NCBI RefSeq assembly: GCF_000332645.1
Contig: NZ_AMXN01000002.1
Location: 434,001 to 498,000 of the forward strand
DNA from: Bacillus inaquosorum KCTC 13429
GTDB taxonomy: Bacteria; Bacillota; Bacilli; Bacillales; Bacillaceae
Direction of reading: 5' to 3'
Length of the DNA: 64,000 nt
The notes beneath the pieces were generated by a model that saw only the letters and a program-made list of their open reading frames with translations, searched no databases and was not told where the DNA came from. Position 1 is the first letter of the stretch, and each line of letters opens with the position of its first letter. Positions 51,945 through 61,082 of the stretch are shown piece after piece. A program made the translations under genes and the position numbers.

Positions 51945-53174
51945 TTACACAGCTGAAGGGTGTTTTGAAAGCTCAAATGCATCGTGCAGCGCTTCGACTG
52001 CTTTCACCATGTCATTTTCGCTTACGACTGTTGATACTTTGATTTCAGATGTGCTGACCATTTTGATTAAAATGTTTTTTTCCGCCAGTACAGCAAACAT
52101 TTCAGCGGCTACACCAGGGTTTGAGACCATGCCGGATCCGACAATGGATACTTTAGCCAATTTGCTTTCTGTCTCGATTTTCTCGAATTCAAGCGCGTCT
52201 TTATACTCTTCAAGCACCGCAACGGTTTGGTCTGTGTCTTCTGTTTTGACAGAGAAGGAAATTCCGGTCTGATTGTCTCCGGCCTGCGTTTGGATAATGA
52301 TATCGACGTTAATGTTTCTTTTGGCAAGTGTTGTAAAAATAGTAGACAAAGTTGTCAGGCCGCCAGTCAGCCCGTAAATGGTTACCCTTGTGATTTGATC
52401 TTCAAACGCAATGCCTCTGACAATTAAATTTTGCTCCATGGATGATTCCTCCTCAATTAATGTTCCCGCTTCTGTTTCTGTACTTGAACGCACTTCTAAC
52501 GGCACTTGGTAATTTTTCGCGAATTCAACGGCTCTCGGATGAAGAACGCCGGCGCCTAAATTGGCAAGCTCAAGCATTTCATCGTATGAGATGCCGGCAA
52601 GCTTTCTCGCAGATTTCACATAGCGCGGATCGGTAGTAAACACTCCGGGCACGTCCGTGTAAATGTCACATTTATCCGCTTTTAATGCGGCAGCCAAAGC
52701 GACTGCTGTTGTGTCTGACCCGCCACGGCCCAATGTCGTGATTTCACAGTCCTCTGTCATGCCTTGGAATCCTGCGACAATGACAATCTTTCCTTGCTCG
52801 AGCTGGTCTCCTAAAACCGAAGTGTCGATATCTGTAATTCTGGCGTTTCCGTGAACGGCTTCCGTGCGGATTCCCGCCTGCCAGCCAGTATAAGACACAG
52901 CGTCATAGCCTTTTTCCTGCAGCGCCATAGAAAGCAGGGAAATTGTAACCTGCTCGCCTGTCGCCAGCAGCATATCCATTTCGCGTTTGCTCGGCTGGTC
53001 AGTAATTGCTTTTGCAAGGCTGACCAATTCGTCAGTGGATTTCCCCATAGCTGAAACGACAACAACGACTTGATGGCCCTTCTGTTTTTCTGCAATCGCG
53101 CGGTTTGCCGCATTTTGAATTTTTTCAACTGAGCCGACGGAAGTACCTCCGAATTTTTGTACGATAAGACCCAT
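51945..53174 (-). CDS. lysC: LysC, lysine-sensitive aspartokinase II (alpha chain; internal start for beta)
   Basis: 409 residues; the catalytic domain begins QKFGGTSVG and has TTLGRGGSDTTA. Two ACT domains follow and bind lysine. An internal ATG at 52439 (residue 246, MEQNLIVRG) has its own GAGGAGG 8 bases upstream and would give a beta chain of 164 residues, as is known for B. subtilis aspartokinase II. It phosphorylates aspartate, the first step to lysine, diaminopimelate and dipicolinate. A lysine riboswitch controls it. Confidence 0.98.
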   Translation of the reverse strand: MGLIVQKFGGTSVGSVEKIQNAANRAIAEKQKGHQVVVVVSAMGKSTDELVSLAKAITDQPSKREMDMLLATGEQVTISLLSMALQEKGYDAVSYTGWQAGIRTEAVHGNARITDIDTSVLGDQLEQGKIVIVAGFQGMTEDCEITTLGRGGSDTTAVALAAALKADKCDIYTDVPGVFTTDPRYVKSARKLAGISYDEMLELANLGAGVLHPRAVEFAKNYQVPLEVRSSTETEAGTLIEEESSMEQNLIVRGIAFEDQITRVTIYGLTGGLTTLSTIFTTLAKRNINVDIIIQTQAGDNQTGISFSVKTEDTDQTVAVLEEYKDALEFEKIETESKLAKVSIVGSGMVSNPGVAAEMFAVLAEKNILIKMVSTSEIKVSTVVSENDMVKAVEALHDAFELSKHPSAV

Positions 53175-53236
53175 GTATTACCACCCTTTACATTTTGGTT
53201 CGTGCGGGTGAGGAGAAAGAGCGCTTTGTCCACAAT

Positions 53237-53508
53237 AAAAAAAGCAATGAGAGGAATTGCTCTCATTGCTTATCAATTAATCATCATTGAATGATTATGA
53301 ACAACGAGATAGCCCTCCAAGAAAATGATTTCTTGACAACCTTACATTTATTCAATGCACGGCCAGCAAATAATACCGATGGGGTTTTATTTGCTTCGGC
53401 GACGCTCCCCTTTCAGCCTTTTTCACAGAATCCATCTTTCTCCAAAGGCTTACTCTTGAAGTTCGCACCTCTATCTTCACCATATAACACGATCTAACTA
53501 TGAAATTA
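53237..53508 (-). promoter_or_regulatory. Lysine riboswitch (L box) of lysC
   Basis: The minus strand carries the conserved L box segments: GAGGTGCGAACTTCAAGAGT near 53472-53453, then GGAGAAAGATGG, AGGCTGAAAGGGG and CGTCGCCGAAGCAAAT further down. It ends in an intrinsic terminator in which AGCAATGAGAG pairs with CTCTCATTGCT (53239-53271) before a T-run. Lysine binding favours termination. Confidence 0.95.
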
Positions 53509-53514
53509 GTTCAC

Positions 53515-53543
53515 ATTTTATCAGATCTTTTTTAAAAGGACAA
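53515..53543 (-). promoter_or_regulatory. Sigma-A promoter of lysC
   Basis: TTGTCC (53543-53538) and TAAAAT (53520-53515) are separated by 17 bases on the minus strand. The transcript would start near 53508 and carry the riboswitch. It sits only 3 bases from the uvrC stop. Confidence 0.65.
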
Positions 53544-53545
53544 CA

Positions 53546-55318
53546 TTATTTTTGCAATTTATCGTAAAGCAGCTGAGCCGCCGCTGCGGGAACACCCGCT
53601 TTTTTGATGTCCTCAAGGCTTGCTTCCTTCATTTTTTTTACGGAACCGAAATGCTTTAACAGCATTTTCTTTCTTTTCTCTCCGATACCCGGGATGTCGT
53701 CCAAGACGGATTGAAACGCGCTTTTTCCGCGGATTTGTCTGTGAAAACTGATCGCAAACCGGTGCACCTCGTCTTGAATACGCTGCAGGAGGTAAAATTC
53801 CTGGCTGTTCCGTTCCAGATACACCGCCTCCAGTGGATCCCCGATTAGTAAATTTGAAGTTCTGTGTTTTTCGTCTTTCGCTAGACCGGCGATCGGGATA
53901 TCCAAGCCGAGTTCGTTTTCAATGACATCCCTTGCAGCGTTGATCTGCCCTTTTCCTCCGTCAATGATGATCAGATCAGGCAGCGGCAGGTTTTCGCGAA
54001 GCACTCTCGTATAGCGCCTTCTGACAACCTCTCTCATAGAACCGTAATCATCCGGCCCTGTAACGGTTTTGATTTTATATTTGCGGTATTCTTTTTTGTT
54101 CGGTTTGCCGTCGATAAACACGATCATCGCGGAAACCGGGTTTGTCCCCTGTATGTTTGAGTTATCAAACGCTTCGATTCTGTGAGGCGTATAAATATTC
54201 AATGCTTCTCCGAGTTTCTGCACAGCCCCGATTGAGCGCTCCTCGTCCCGTTCGATTAAGGAGAATTTTTCTTTCAGCGCGATTTTCGCATTTTTATGAG
54301 CCAGCATGAGCAGTTCTTTTTTCGGGCCCTTCTTCGGCTGGTGGACGTTTGTTTCCAGAAGCTGCTCAATCATAGATTGATCTACGCTGTCCGGAACTAA
54401 AATTTCCTTCGGAAGGAAGTGGTTGTTTTTCGAATAGAACTGTCCGATGAACGTAAGAAACTCATCATCTGCTTCCTGGTAGAGCGGGAACATGCTGACA
54501 TCGCGTTCAATGAGCTTTCCTTGGCGGATGAAAAAGACCTGTACGCACATCCAGCCCTTATCATATGCGTACGCGAATACGTCACGGTCGACTAGATCGT
54601 TCATCGTCATTTTTTGTTTTTCCATCGTTGATTCGATATGAGCGATTTGGTCACGAAGCTCTTTTGCCCGTTCAAACTCAAGATTCTCGGCAGCTTCATG
54701 CATTTTCTCTTCAAGCTCTTTTTTGACCTCATTATAGCCGCCCTTTAAGAAACGGGTAATGCTCTCAACCAGCTCTCTATTCGTCTCTTCGGAAATGTCC
54801 TTTACGCACGGAGCGAGACATTGACCCAGATGATAGTATAGACATACTCTGTCCGGCAGCTTGGAGCATTTTCTGAGAGGATACAGACGGTCGAGCAGTT
54901 TTTTAGTTTCCCTTGCGGCCTGCACGTTCGGGTACGGCCCGAAATAGCGCCCTTTGTCTTTTTTGACATTGCGGGTGACGATCAGCCTTGGGTGGCGTTC
55001 ATGGGTGATTTTTATGAAAGGATAGGTTTTGTCGTCTTTGAGCATGACGTTGTATTTCGGATCATGCTTTTTGATTAGATTCATTTCTAAAATAAGCGCT
55101 TCAAGATTGGAGGACGTCACGATATATTCAAAATCCTCGATTTCCGTCACAAGCCTTTGTGTTTTCGCATCGTGAGAACCGGTGAAATAGGAGCGCACTC
55201 TGTTTTTCAGCACTTTTGCTTTTCCTACGTAGATCACAGTCTGCTGCCGGTCCTTCATGAGATAACATCCGGGCTGATCGGGAAGGAGGGCGAGTTTTTC
55301 TTTCAGTTGTTTGTTCAT
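53546..55318 (-). CDS. uvrC: UvrC, excinuclease ABC subunit C
   Basis: 590 residues. The GIY-YIG nuclease domain is N-terminal (PGCYLMKD ... [14 protein letters not shown]), then a cysteine-rich region ([24 protein letters not shown]), a UVR motif ([18 protein letters not shown]), the RNase H-like C-terminal nuclease ([20 protein letters not shown] and IIIDGGKGQ) and a helix-hairpin-helix pair ([21 protein letters not shown]). It cuts on both sides of a lesion in nucleotide excision repair. Confidence 0.98.
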   Translation of the reverse strand: MNKQLKEKLALLPDQPGCYLMKDRQQTVIYVGKAKVLKNRVRSYFTGSHDAKTQRLVTEIEDFEYIVTSSNLEALILEMNLIKKHDPKYNVMLKDDKTYPFIKITHERHPRLIVTRNVKKDKGRYFGPYPNVQAARETKKLLDRLYPLRKCSKLPDRVCLYYHLGQCLAPCVKDISEETNRELVESITRFLKGGYNEVKKELEEKMHEAAENLEFERAKELRDQIAHIESTMEKQKMTMNDLVDRDVFAYAYDKGWMCVQVFFIRQGKLIERDVSMFPLYQEADDEFLTFIGQFYSKNNHFLPKEILVPDSVDQSMIEQLLETNVHQPKKGPKKELLMLAHKNAKIALKEKFSLIERDEERSIGAVQKLGEALNIYTPHRIEAFDNSNIQGTNPVSAMIVFIDGKPNKKEYRKYKIKTVTGPDDYGSMREVVRRRYTRVLRENLPLPDLIIIDGGKGQINAARDVIENELGLDIPIAGLAKDEKHRTSNLLIGDPLEAVYLERNSQEFYLLQRIQDEVHRFAISFHRQIRGKSAFQSVLDDIPGIGEKRKKMLLKHFGSVKKMKEASLEDIKKAGVPAAAAQLLYDKLQK

Positions 55319-55401
55319 ATGTTACCCTTCCTTATGTTTAATCCTTTGTTTCCAGTTTAACACGAACGTTTGTTTTTCTCTATGATTCACGATTGGCGAA
55401 T

Positions 55402-55432
55402 AAAAAAAGCGATCCCTCAATCGGAATCGCTC
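55402..55432 (-). terminator. Terminator after trxA
   Basis: AGCGATTCCGA and its partner TCCCTCAATCGG/GATCGCT form a stem with a run of seven T on the minus strand. It lies just past the trxA stop. Confidence 0.85.
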
Positions 55433-55453
55433 TGGCATGTAAGCAGCCGAAAA

Positions 55454-55768
55454 TTAAAGATGTTTGTTGACAAGCTCTTGAAGCGCTTCTTTTGGTTTGA
55501 AGCCGACAGAAGTTTCAACTACTTCTCCGTCTTTTAACACAAGAAGTGTCGGGATGCTCATAACGCCGTATTTTCCGGCTGTTTCTTGGTTTTCATCCAC
55601 ATCGATTTTTACGATCTTCAGTTTGTCTCCCATTTCTTGATCCAGTTCTTCAAGAACAGGTGCAATCATTTTGCAAGGTCCGCACCAAGGAGCCCAGAAG
55701 TCTGCCAGTACGACGCCTTCGCTTGTTTCAGCTGAGAAAGATTGATCAGTTGCTTTTACGATAGCCAT
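55454..55768 (-). CDS. trxA: TrxA, thioredoxin
   Basis: 104 residues with the redox motif WCGPC at residues 28-32 and the cis-proline in MSIPTLLV. It reduces ribonucleotide reductase, disulfides and others, and is essential in B. subtilis. An Spx-type -44 element and a sigma-A -10 are seen upstream. It stands alone between terminators. Confidence 0.98.
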
Positions 55769-55803
55769 TATTGAATTCCTCCAATTGTGAAATGATGATT
55801 TTT

Positions 55804-55842
55804 AGTATAGCATCTCCCATTCGTTCACGCTATTTTAATGCT
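55804..55842 (-). promoter_or_regulatory. Candidate Spx-activated promoter of trxA
   Basis: The -10 is TATACT (55809-55804). No good -35 is seen. AGCA (55842-55839) lies about 44 bases upstream of the expected transcript start, where the Spx-RNA polymerase complex contacts thiol-stress promoters such as trxA and trxB. Inference from position. Confidence 0.45.
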
Positions 55843-55916
55843 TGTAAATTATTTTTTCCTGATCACAATCGGTTTACTCATTTTTATCTGGATTGAATGG
55901 GATATGTCATCTTTCA

Positions 55917-55988
55917 TTAAAACACGAATCTGATAATGGCCCCGATCACTACAATAGCCCCGATGATCATTAAAATGGTACGAAGCAT
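55917..55988 (-). CDS. Tiny hydrophobic peptide (23 residues), possible membrane protein
   Basis: The ORF from ATG 55988 reads MLRTILMIIGAIVVIGAIIRFVF and stop. A GAGGAG ribosome-binding site lies about 10 bases upstream. It is one hydrophobic helix with one basic residue near each end. It sits between xsa and trxA and is not in any annotation I recall, though many such peptides are missed. It could also be a chance ORF. Confidence 0.5.
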   Translation of the reverse strand: MLRTILMIIGAIVVIGAIIRFVF

Positions 55989-56057
55989 AGGATAACATCT
56001 CCTCTTCACTGTCATGTACTTTACCATGCCCTGCCGGAGCTGTTTTAAAACATGAAA

Positions 56058-56088
56058 GAGAGCGCCGGCATGAAGCTCCGGCGCTCTC
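56058..56088 (-). terminator. Terminator after xsa
   Basis: GAGAGCGCCGG and CCGGCGCTCTC are exact reverse complements with a 9-base loop. Only TTTCATGTTTT follows on the minus strand, so termination may be partial, allowing readthrough into the small ORF. Confidence 0.7.
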
Positions 56089-56094
56089 GCTCGA

Positions 56095-57582
56095 TTAAGA
56101 ATCAGCACGCAGTGTGAGTAAGACGACTGACATTGGCGGCAGTTTTGCTTTCAATTTGTTTTTGTTGAGCGTATATCGGCTGAAAGACTCCGGTTTGACG
56201 TGATGAGGATCGGCAAACGTGTTATGCGCATTCATTTTTTCTGCCGTGAGAATGACTCCGGAATGGTCCGCTGTCTTGTGAAGGCCTCTCAGCTCAATCT
56301 CAGCCTCCGCTTTGTTTTGGTGGTCGATGTTGCAGATCGTGATATTGATATCGCCTTCTGCATGTTTCGATGCTGAAAGACTGATTTGCGGCAGCGTTTC
56401 ACCTTTCCATTCATAGTCAGCAGACTTTGTGTCAGTCTCTAAAAGAGAAGCGTCCTGGTGTACCTTAAACATATCAAATACATGGTACGTCGGTGTCAAA
56501 AGCATCCGTTCTCCCTCAGTCAAAATCATCGCTTGAAGAACGTTTACCGTTTGGGCGATGTTGGTCATTTGCACCCGGCGGCAATGCTGATGGAAAATGT
56601 GGAAATGAGAAGCCGCCACCAGTGCATCACGAATGGTGTTTTGCTGATAAAGGAAACCAGGGTTCGTGCCTGGCTCAGGATCAAACCACGTGCCCCATTC
56701 GTCAATGATCAGCCCGACCCGCTGCTCCGGATCGTACCGGTCCATAATCGTTCCGTGTTTTTGAATCAATTCATCAATGTATTTGGCTTTTTTCATTGTA
56801 ATAAACCATTCATCCTCCGTGAATTCTGTGGCTGATCCTTTGCCCTTCCAGAAATCACCCGGAATCGTATAATAATGAAGGCTCAATCCGTCCATCAGGC
56901 CAGCAGCTTTTTTCATGAGCACGTCTGTCCAATTAAAGTCATCTACATTTGCGCCGCCTGCAATTTTATATATTTCATTGCCGCTGTAATTGCGGACATA
57001 GGTTTGAAAACGCCGGTACAGATCAGCATAGTATTCAGGATGCATGTTGCCGCCGCAGCCCCAGTTCTCATTGCCCACGCCGAAATATTTCAGCTTCCAG
57101 GGCTCCTCTCTTCCATTTTGTTTTCTCCAGTCTGACATCGGCGTGCCGGCTTCAAACGTCATATACTCGATCCATTCTGCCATTTCCTGAACGGTTCCGC
57201 TTCCGACATTGCCGCAAATATAAGGCTCGCATTCAAGCAGCTCGCAAAGCATCATAAATTCATGCGTTCCGAATTCATTTGATTCAATTGTTCCGCCCCA
57301 GTGAGTGTTAAGCATCGTCTTACGGTCACCGACACCGTTTGCCCAATGGTATTCGTCCGCAAAGCACCCGCCCGGCCACCTGAGGACAGGGATATGAAGC
57401 TGCTTGAGCGCTTCCAGCACATCCTTTCGAATTCCGTTTATATTGGGAATGCTTGACTCCGTTCCGACCCAAATCCCCTCATAAATCCCTCTTCCTAGAT
57501 GCTCTGCAAAATGACCGTATATATTTTTGTTAATAGTTCCTTTTACAATATCCGTCTGGATCACTGCTTGATGTTCAGACAT
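56095..57582 (-). CDS. xsa: Xsa (Abf2), GH51 alpha-L-arabinofuranosidase
   Basis: 495 residues, glycoside hydrolase family 51. The acid/base is E172 in GVGNENWG and the nucleophile is E295 in IIDEWGTW. There is no signal peptide, so it acts in the cytosol on arabino-oligosaccharides taken up from pectin or arabinan. The promoter region has two AraR boxes and a cre, consistent with arabinose induction and glucose repression. Confidence 0.96.
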   Translation of the reverse strand: MSEHQAVIQTDIVKGTINKNIYGHFAEHLGRGIYEGIWVGTESSIPNINGIRKDVLEALKQLHIPVLRWPGGCFADEYHWANGVGDRKTMLNTHWGGTIESNEFGTHEFMMLCELLECEPYICGNVGSGTVQEMAEWIEYMTFEAGTPMSDWRKQNGREEPWKLKYFGVGNENWGCGGNMHPEYYADLYRRFQTYVRNYSGNEIYKIAGGANVDDFNWTDVLMKKAAGLMDGLSLHYYTIPGDFWKGKGSATEFTEDEWFITMKKAKYIDELIQKHGTIMDRYDPEQRVGLIIDEWGTWFDPEPGTNPGFLYQQNTIRDALVAASHFHIFHQHCRRVQMTNIAQTVNVLQAMILTEGERMLLTPTYHVFDMFKVHQDASLLETDTKSADYEWKGETLPQISLSASKHAEGDINITICNIDHQNKAEAEIELRGLHKTADHSGVILTAEKMNAHNTFADPHHVKPESFSRYTLNKNKLKAKLPPMSVVLLTLRADS

Positions 57583-57665
57583 GCTTGATCATTCCTTTCA
57601 TACGAATATGAAAAGCACCACAGTCAAATATGTGATCTGTCTTTTGCCTGAGGAGTCAGCATGAA

Positions 57666-57679
57666 TGTAAGCGCTTTTA
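57666..57679. promoter_or_regulatory. CcpA cre site of xsa
   Basis: On the minus strand TAAAAGCGCTTACA matches the cre consensus with one mismatch. It overlaps the expected transcript start, a position where CcpA represses. Confidence 0.8.
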
Positions 57680-57684
57680 AAGTA

Positions 57685-57713
57685 ACCATATTATATATGT
57701 TCGTACATGTCAA
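57685..57713 (-). promoter_or_regulatory. Sigma-A promoter of xsa
   Basis: TTGACA (57713-57708) and TATGGT (57690-57685) are separated by 17 bases on the minus strand. The proximal AraR box lies between them. Confidence 0.75.
57695..57710. promoter_or_regulatory. AraR box, proximal, of xsa
   Basis: ATATGTTCGTACATGT resembles the AraR operator ATTTGTACGTACAAAT. It lies between the -35 and -10 boxes, where it would block RNA polymerase. Confidence 0.75.
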
Positions 57714-57735
57714 TGACATTTTTTATAAACTTTAT

Positions 57736-57751
57736 ATTTGTACGTATGTAT
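57736..57751. promoter_or_regulatory. AraR box, distal, of xsa
   Basis: ATTTGTACGTATGTAT is close to the AraR consensus. Its centre is 41 bases from that of the proximal box, about four helical turns, which fits the cooperative looping known for AraR operators. Confidence 0.8.
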
Positions 57752-57761
57752 TTGAAAATGT

Positions 57762-57793
57762 AAAAACCCCGAACTTCAACAGTCCGGGGTTTT
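57762..57793 (-). terminator. Terminator of the lcfA-etfA operon
   Basis: AAAACCCCGGACT and AGTTCGGGGTTTT (one mismatch) form a stem with a short loop and T-runs, just past the etfA stop. Confidence 0.9.
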
Positions 57794-57795
57794 CT

Positions 57796-58773
57796 TTACG
57801 AGTGTATATTTAATTGTTTGAATTCCTCAGTTAATAACGGGACAACTTCAAATAAATCGCCTACAATGCCGTAATCCGCTATTTTAAAAATATCTGCTTC
57901 GGGATCTTTATTGATGGCGACAATCACCTTGCTGTTTGACATGCCGGCCAAATGCTGGATGGCGCCGGAAATGCCGCAGGCAATATACAAATCCGGGGTA
58001 ACGACTTTTCCGGTCTGTCCGATTTGGAGAGCGTAATCGCAATAATCAGCGTCGCATGCCCCGCGAGATGCCCCGACTGCGGCCCCCAGCACATCTGCAA
58101 GCTCCTGCAGCGGCTGAAATCCTTCCTTGCTTTTGACTCCGCGGCCGCCCGCAACAATAATTTTTGCTTCGGAGAGATCAACGCCGTCCGCTGTTTTTTT
58201 CACGACTTCTTGGATAACGGTGCGGAGGTCTGTAAGAGAAACATCAATGCTATCGATACTCCCCGACCTGCTGGCGTCTTTTTCTGCAGCTTGAATGTTA
58301 TTGGGGCGAATCGTTGCAAAAATCAGCGGATCGGTTGAAATGACGCGTTCAAATGCTTTCCCCGAGTAAATTGGCCTTGTAAATACGATATTTTCTCCGG
58401 TAACGCTTACATCTGTAGCATCAGAAATTAAGCCTGTTTGCAGCCGGGCGGCAAGCTTCGGTGAAAGATCCTTTCCCATTGCCGTGTGCCCGCATATAAC
58501 GGAATCGGGCTTTTCTTGGTCAATAATGGCCCTCATGACCTGGCTGTATCCATCTGCCGTATATGCTTTCAGCCTCGGATCCTCGGCTGTGAGAACTTTA
58601 TCGGCTCCGTAATGGATAAGCTCCTGTGCAACGCTTTGTACATTTTCTCCAATCAGAACACCGATGACTTCTCCATCGCCTGAAATGGTTCTTCCTGCAG
58701 CTATTGCTTCAAAGGTGACATTCCGCAATTCTCCGTCGCGAATTTCTCCGAGTACGATCACTTTTTTTCCCAT
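57796..58773 (-). CDS. etfA: EtfA, electron transfer flavoprotein alpha subunit
   Basis: 325 residues. The C-terminal FAD-binding domain has the family signature around [35 protein letters not shown]. With EtfB it carries electrons from acyl-CoA dehydrogenases to the respiratory chain. It is the last gene of lcfA-fadR-fadB-etfB-etfA, 35 bases after etfB. Confidence 0.97.
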   Translation of the reverse strand: MGKKVIVLGEIRDGELRNVTFEAIAAGRTISGDGEVIGVLIGENVQSVAQELIHYGADKVLTAEDPRLKAYTADGYSQVMRAIIDQEKPDSVICGHTAMGKDLSPKLAARLQTGLISDATDVSVTGENIVFTRPIYSGKAFERVISTDPLIFATIRPNNIQAAEKDASRSGSIDSIDVSLTDLRTVIQEVVKKTADGVDLSEAKIIVAGGRGVKSKEGFQPLQELADVLGAAVGASRGACDADYCDYALQIGQTGKVVTPDLYIACGISGAIQHLAGMSNSKVIVAINKDPEADIFKIADYGIVGDLFEVVPLLTEEFKQLNIHS

Positions 58774-58808
58774 TCTAACATCCCCCTGTTTCTTTGAATG
58801 TCCAAGCT

Positions 58809-59582
58809 TTAAATGACTTTAGCTTCGCTGCGGAGCAAATAGACGAGCTCTTTTGCCTGTTCGGCAGGCTCACCTTGGAGAAGCTTCCCGGCTTCTTTTT
58901 TCGGCGGCAGAAAACGTTCGATCGTTTTCATCTTTGGTTCAGCATCCTCTTCGTCAAGATCAAGATCATCAAGTTCAAGCTCTTCAAGCGGTTTTTTCTT
59001 GGCCTTCATAATTCCCGGAAGCGATGGGTAGCGCGGTTCGTTTAAGCCCTGCTGAGCTGTGATAAGCAATGGGAGTGTCGTTTTGATTTTTTCAACATCC
59101 CCTTCGACGTCCCTTTCTGCTTCTGCATCAGTGCCGTTGATTTCGAGTTTGGTGATCGTTGTGATGCACGGAATGTCCAGAAGCTCGGCAAGCCGCGGCG
59201 CCACTTGTCCTGATCCTCCGTCAATGGCAACATTTCCGCCGAGAATCAAATCAAACTCCTGATCCTTCATATAGTGGTATAAAACTTGAGAAATGGAATA
59301 TTGGTCGGGTTCTTCGAGATCATCTTCTATGTTGATTAAAACGGCTTGGTCACATCCCATGGCAAGCGCCGTACGCAATTCCTTCTCCGCATCTTCACCG
59401 CCGACAGTGACGGCAGTGATCGTTCCGCCGTGCTTTTCCTTCAACTGGATGGCTTCTTCTATCGCGTACTCGTCGTATGGATTAATGATCCATTCCGCTC
59501 CGTCATCCTGAATTTTTCCTGCTTCAATGACGATTTTTTCTTCTGTGTCAAACGTCCGTTTCATCAGTACAAATAGATTCAT
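58809..59582 (-). CDS. etfB: EtfB, electron transfer flavoprotein beta subunit
   Basis: 257 residues from ATG 59582 (MNLFVLMKRTFDTEEK). An ATG two codons earlier is too close to the GGGGAT ribosome-binding site. The beta signature VEGDVEKIKTTLPLLITAQQGLNEPRYPSLPGIMKAKKKP is present in several segments, including the recognition loop. It partners EtfA in fatty-acid oxidation. Confidence 0.97.
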   Translation of the reverse strand: MNLFVLMKRTFDTEEKIVIEAGKIQDDGAEWIINPYDEYAIEEAIQLKEKHGGTITAVTVGGEDAEKELRTALAMGCDQAVLINIEDDLEEPDQYSISQVLYHYMKDQEFDLILGGNVAIDGGSGQVAPRLAELLDIPCITTITKLEINGTDAEAERDVEGDVEKIKTTLPLLITAQQGLNEPRYPSLPGIMKAKKKPLEELELDDLDLDEEDAEPKMKTIERFLPPKKEAGKLLQGEPAEQAKELVYLLRSEAKVI

Positions 59583-59596
59583 GATCATATCCCCTT

Positions 59597-60373
59597 TTAT
59601 TCGCCTTTGAACTGAGGCTTTCTTTTTTCGAGAAATGCCTGGATGCCTTCTTTGGCGTCCTCTGACTCAAATGCTTCTCCAAACCGCTTCGCTTCAAGCT
59701 TTAAGCTGCCTTCATAGGAATACACCTTGTTTGAGTAAAGAAGCTCAAGCAGTGATGCCAGCGTTTGCGGGCTTTTTTCTGCAAACTTAGCGGCAAGTGC
59801 TTTTGCTTTTTCAAGCACTTCTGCTTCATCCTTTGCTCCAATTGACACAAGCCCGAGATCAAGCGCTTCTTTTCCGGATATCGGTTCTCCAGATCCGATG
59901 AGCTCAAGCGCTTTGGCTGTACCGATATATCTTGGTAGACGCTGTGTCCCCGCAAAACCCGGTATAATACCGAGGTTAAGCTCCGGGAGCCCCAGTTTGG
60001 CATCTTCTGCCGCAATTCTGATATGACAAGCCATCGCAAGCTCCAGCCCTCCGCCAAGAGCAGCACCGTGAATCGCTGCGATAATCGGTTTCGGGAAGCC
60101 TTCAATTCTTTCCATCAGCTGCTGGCCGCGCTCAGCCAGCAGTGAGGAATCCTCATTGCCTTTAAGTGATGTAAATTCTTTAATATCAGCGCCGGCTGAG
60201 AAAAATCTTCCCTCACCGTGAATGATAATGCTTCGTACGCCTGCATCTGTCTCACATTGATCAAGACAGGAGGACAGCTCTTCTAATATCCGGCTGGAAA
60301 GCGCATTTGCCGGCGGATGGTGAATCGTCAAAACTGCCACAAATTGATCAACTGCCAGTGATATTGCATTCAT
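59597..60373 (-). CDS. fadB: FadB, enoyl-CoA hydratase
   Basis: 258 residues, crotonase family. The oxyanion-hole segments are FFSAGADIKEF and AAIHGAALGGGLELAMACHIRIA; the catalytic glutamates are expected at LGLPELNLGIIPGFAGTQRLPRYIG. It hydrates enoyl-CoA in beta-oxidation. It lies between fadR and etfB, 8 bases before etfB. Confidence 0.96.
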   Translation of the reverse strand: MNAISLAVDQFVAVLTIHHPPANALSSRILEELSSCLDQCETDAGVRSIIIHGEGRFFSAGADIKEFTSLKGNEDSSLLAERGQQLMERIEGFPKPIIAAIHGAALGGGLELAMACHIRIAAEDAKLGLPELNLGIIPGFAGTQRLPRYIGTAKALELIGSGEPISGKEALDLGLVSIGAKDEAEVLEKAKALAAKFAEKSPQTLASLLELLYSNKVYSYEGSLKLEAKRFGEAFESEDAKEGIQAFLEKRKPQFKGE

Positions 60374-60387
60374 AGGACAGAACCCCT

Positions 60388-60972
60388 TTACTTATTGTGA
60401 ATTCCGGACACCAACAATTCTAAAACGCTGTCTGACAAGGCAGCGAGATCGTACTTTTGGTCATTCATAACCCAAGTTGTCACAGTTTCGTCAATCGTTC
60501 CAAAAATCATCTGCCGGGCGAGGCGGACATCGAGGCCCTCTTTTAATTCGCCTGATTGTATGCCTTCGGTCAAGATGCCATCTAAAATATTTAAGTAGCC
60601 TTTTAATATTTCATTGATTTTCTGGCGCAGCTCCAAGTTTGACTGGCGGAGCTCAAGCTGAGTGACAATCGCGAGATTATGGTCATCGGCTAAAAGGGAA
60701 AAATGCTTTGAAATCACAAGCGCCAGTTTCTCTTTCGCTGTTGTCTTTTCTTTTATGTCCTCTTCCATCCGCTCAATAAATTGGCCCATTTTTTCTTTGA
60801 AAAGAGAAATTAAAATGTCTTCTTTGTTTTTGAAATAGAGATAGATGGTGCCGTCCGCTACTCCGGCTTGTTTGGCAATTTTGGATACCTGTGACTGGTG
60901 GTAGCCGTTTTCCGCAATGACTTCTACTGCTGCATCAATAATCTGCATATACTTTGGCCGTTTTTGCTTCAA
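60388..60972 (-). CDS. fadR: FadR (YsiA), TetR-family repressor of fatty-acid degradation
   Basis: 194 residues from TTG 60972, after a GGAAGGA ribosome-binding site. The N-terminal TetR helix-turn-helix is clear (IIDAAVEVIAENGYHQSQVSKIAKQAGVADGTIYLYF). It represses beta-oxidation genes and is released by long-chain acyl-CoA. A perfect FadR operator lies just upstream at 60998-61015, giving autoregulation. It follows lcfA by about 110 bases. Confidence 0.97.
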   Translation of the reverse strand: MKQKRPKYMQIIDAAVEVIAENGYHQSQVSKIAKQAGVADGTIYLYFKNKEDILISLFKEKMGQFIERMEEDIKEKTTAKEKLALVISKHFSLLADDHNLAIVTQLELRQSNLELRQKINEILKGYLNILDGILTEGIQSGELKEGLDVRLARQMIFGTIDETVTTWVMNDQKYDLAALSDSVLELLVSGIHNK

Positions 60973-60997
60973 TGTTCATCGTTCCTTCCTATAGAAA

Positions 60998-61015
60998 TGA
61001 ATGACTATTCATTCA
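60998..61015. promoter_or_regulatory. FadR operator
   Basis: TGAATGACTATTCATTCA fits the B. subtilis FadR consensus TGAATGAMTANTCATTCA at every position. It lies between lcfA and fadR, 26 bases upstream of the fadR start. Confidence 0.88.
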
Positions 61016-61082
61016 TAATTTCATGATAAAAAGGATTTTCGGCTTTGTCAAGTTTATTCACAGGTGTTCTCTTTTTCTTCTG

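Noticed and set aside
53291-53497. ORF on the plus strand
   Set aside because: It lies within the lysine riboswitch.
55828-55831. AGCG as an Spx element of trxA
   Set aside because: It lies at about -31; AGCA at 55839-55842 is at the expected -44.
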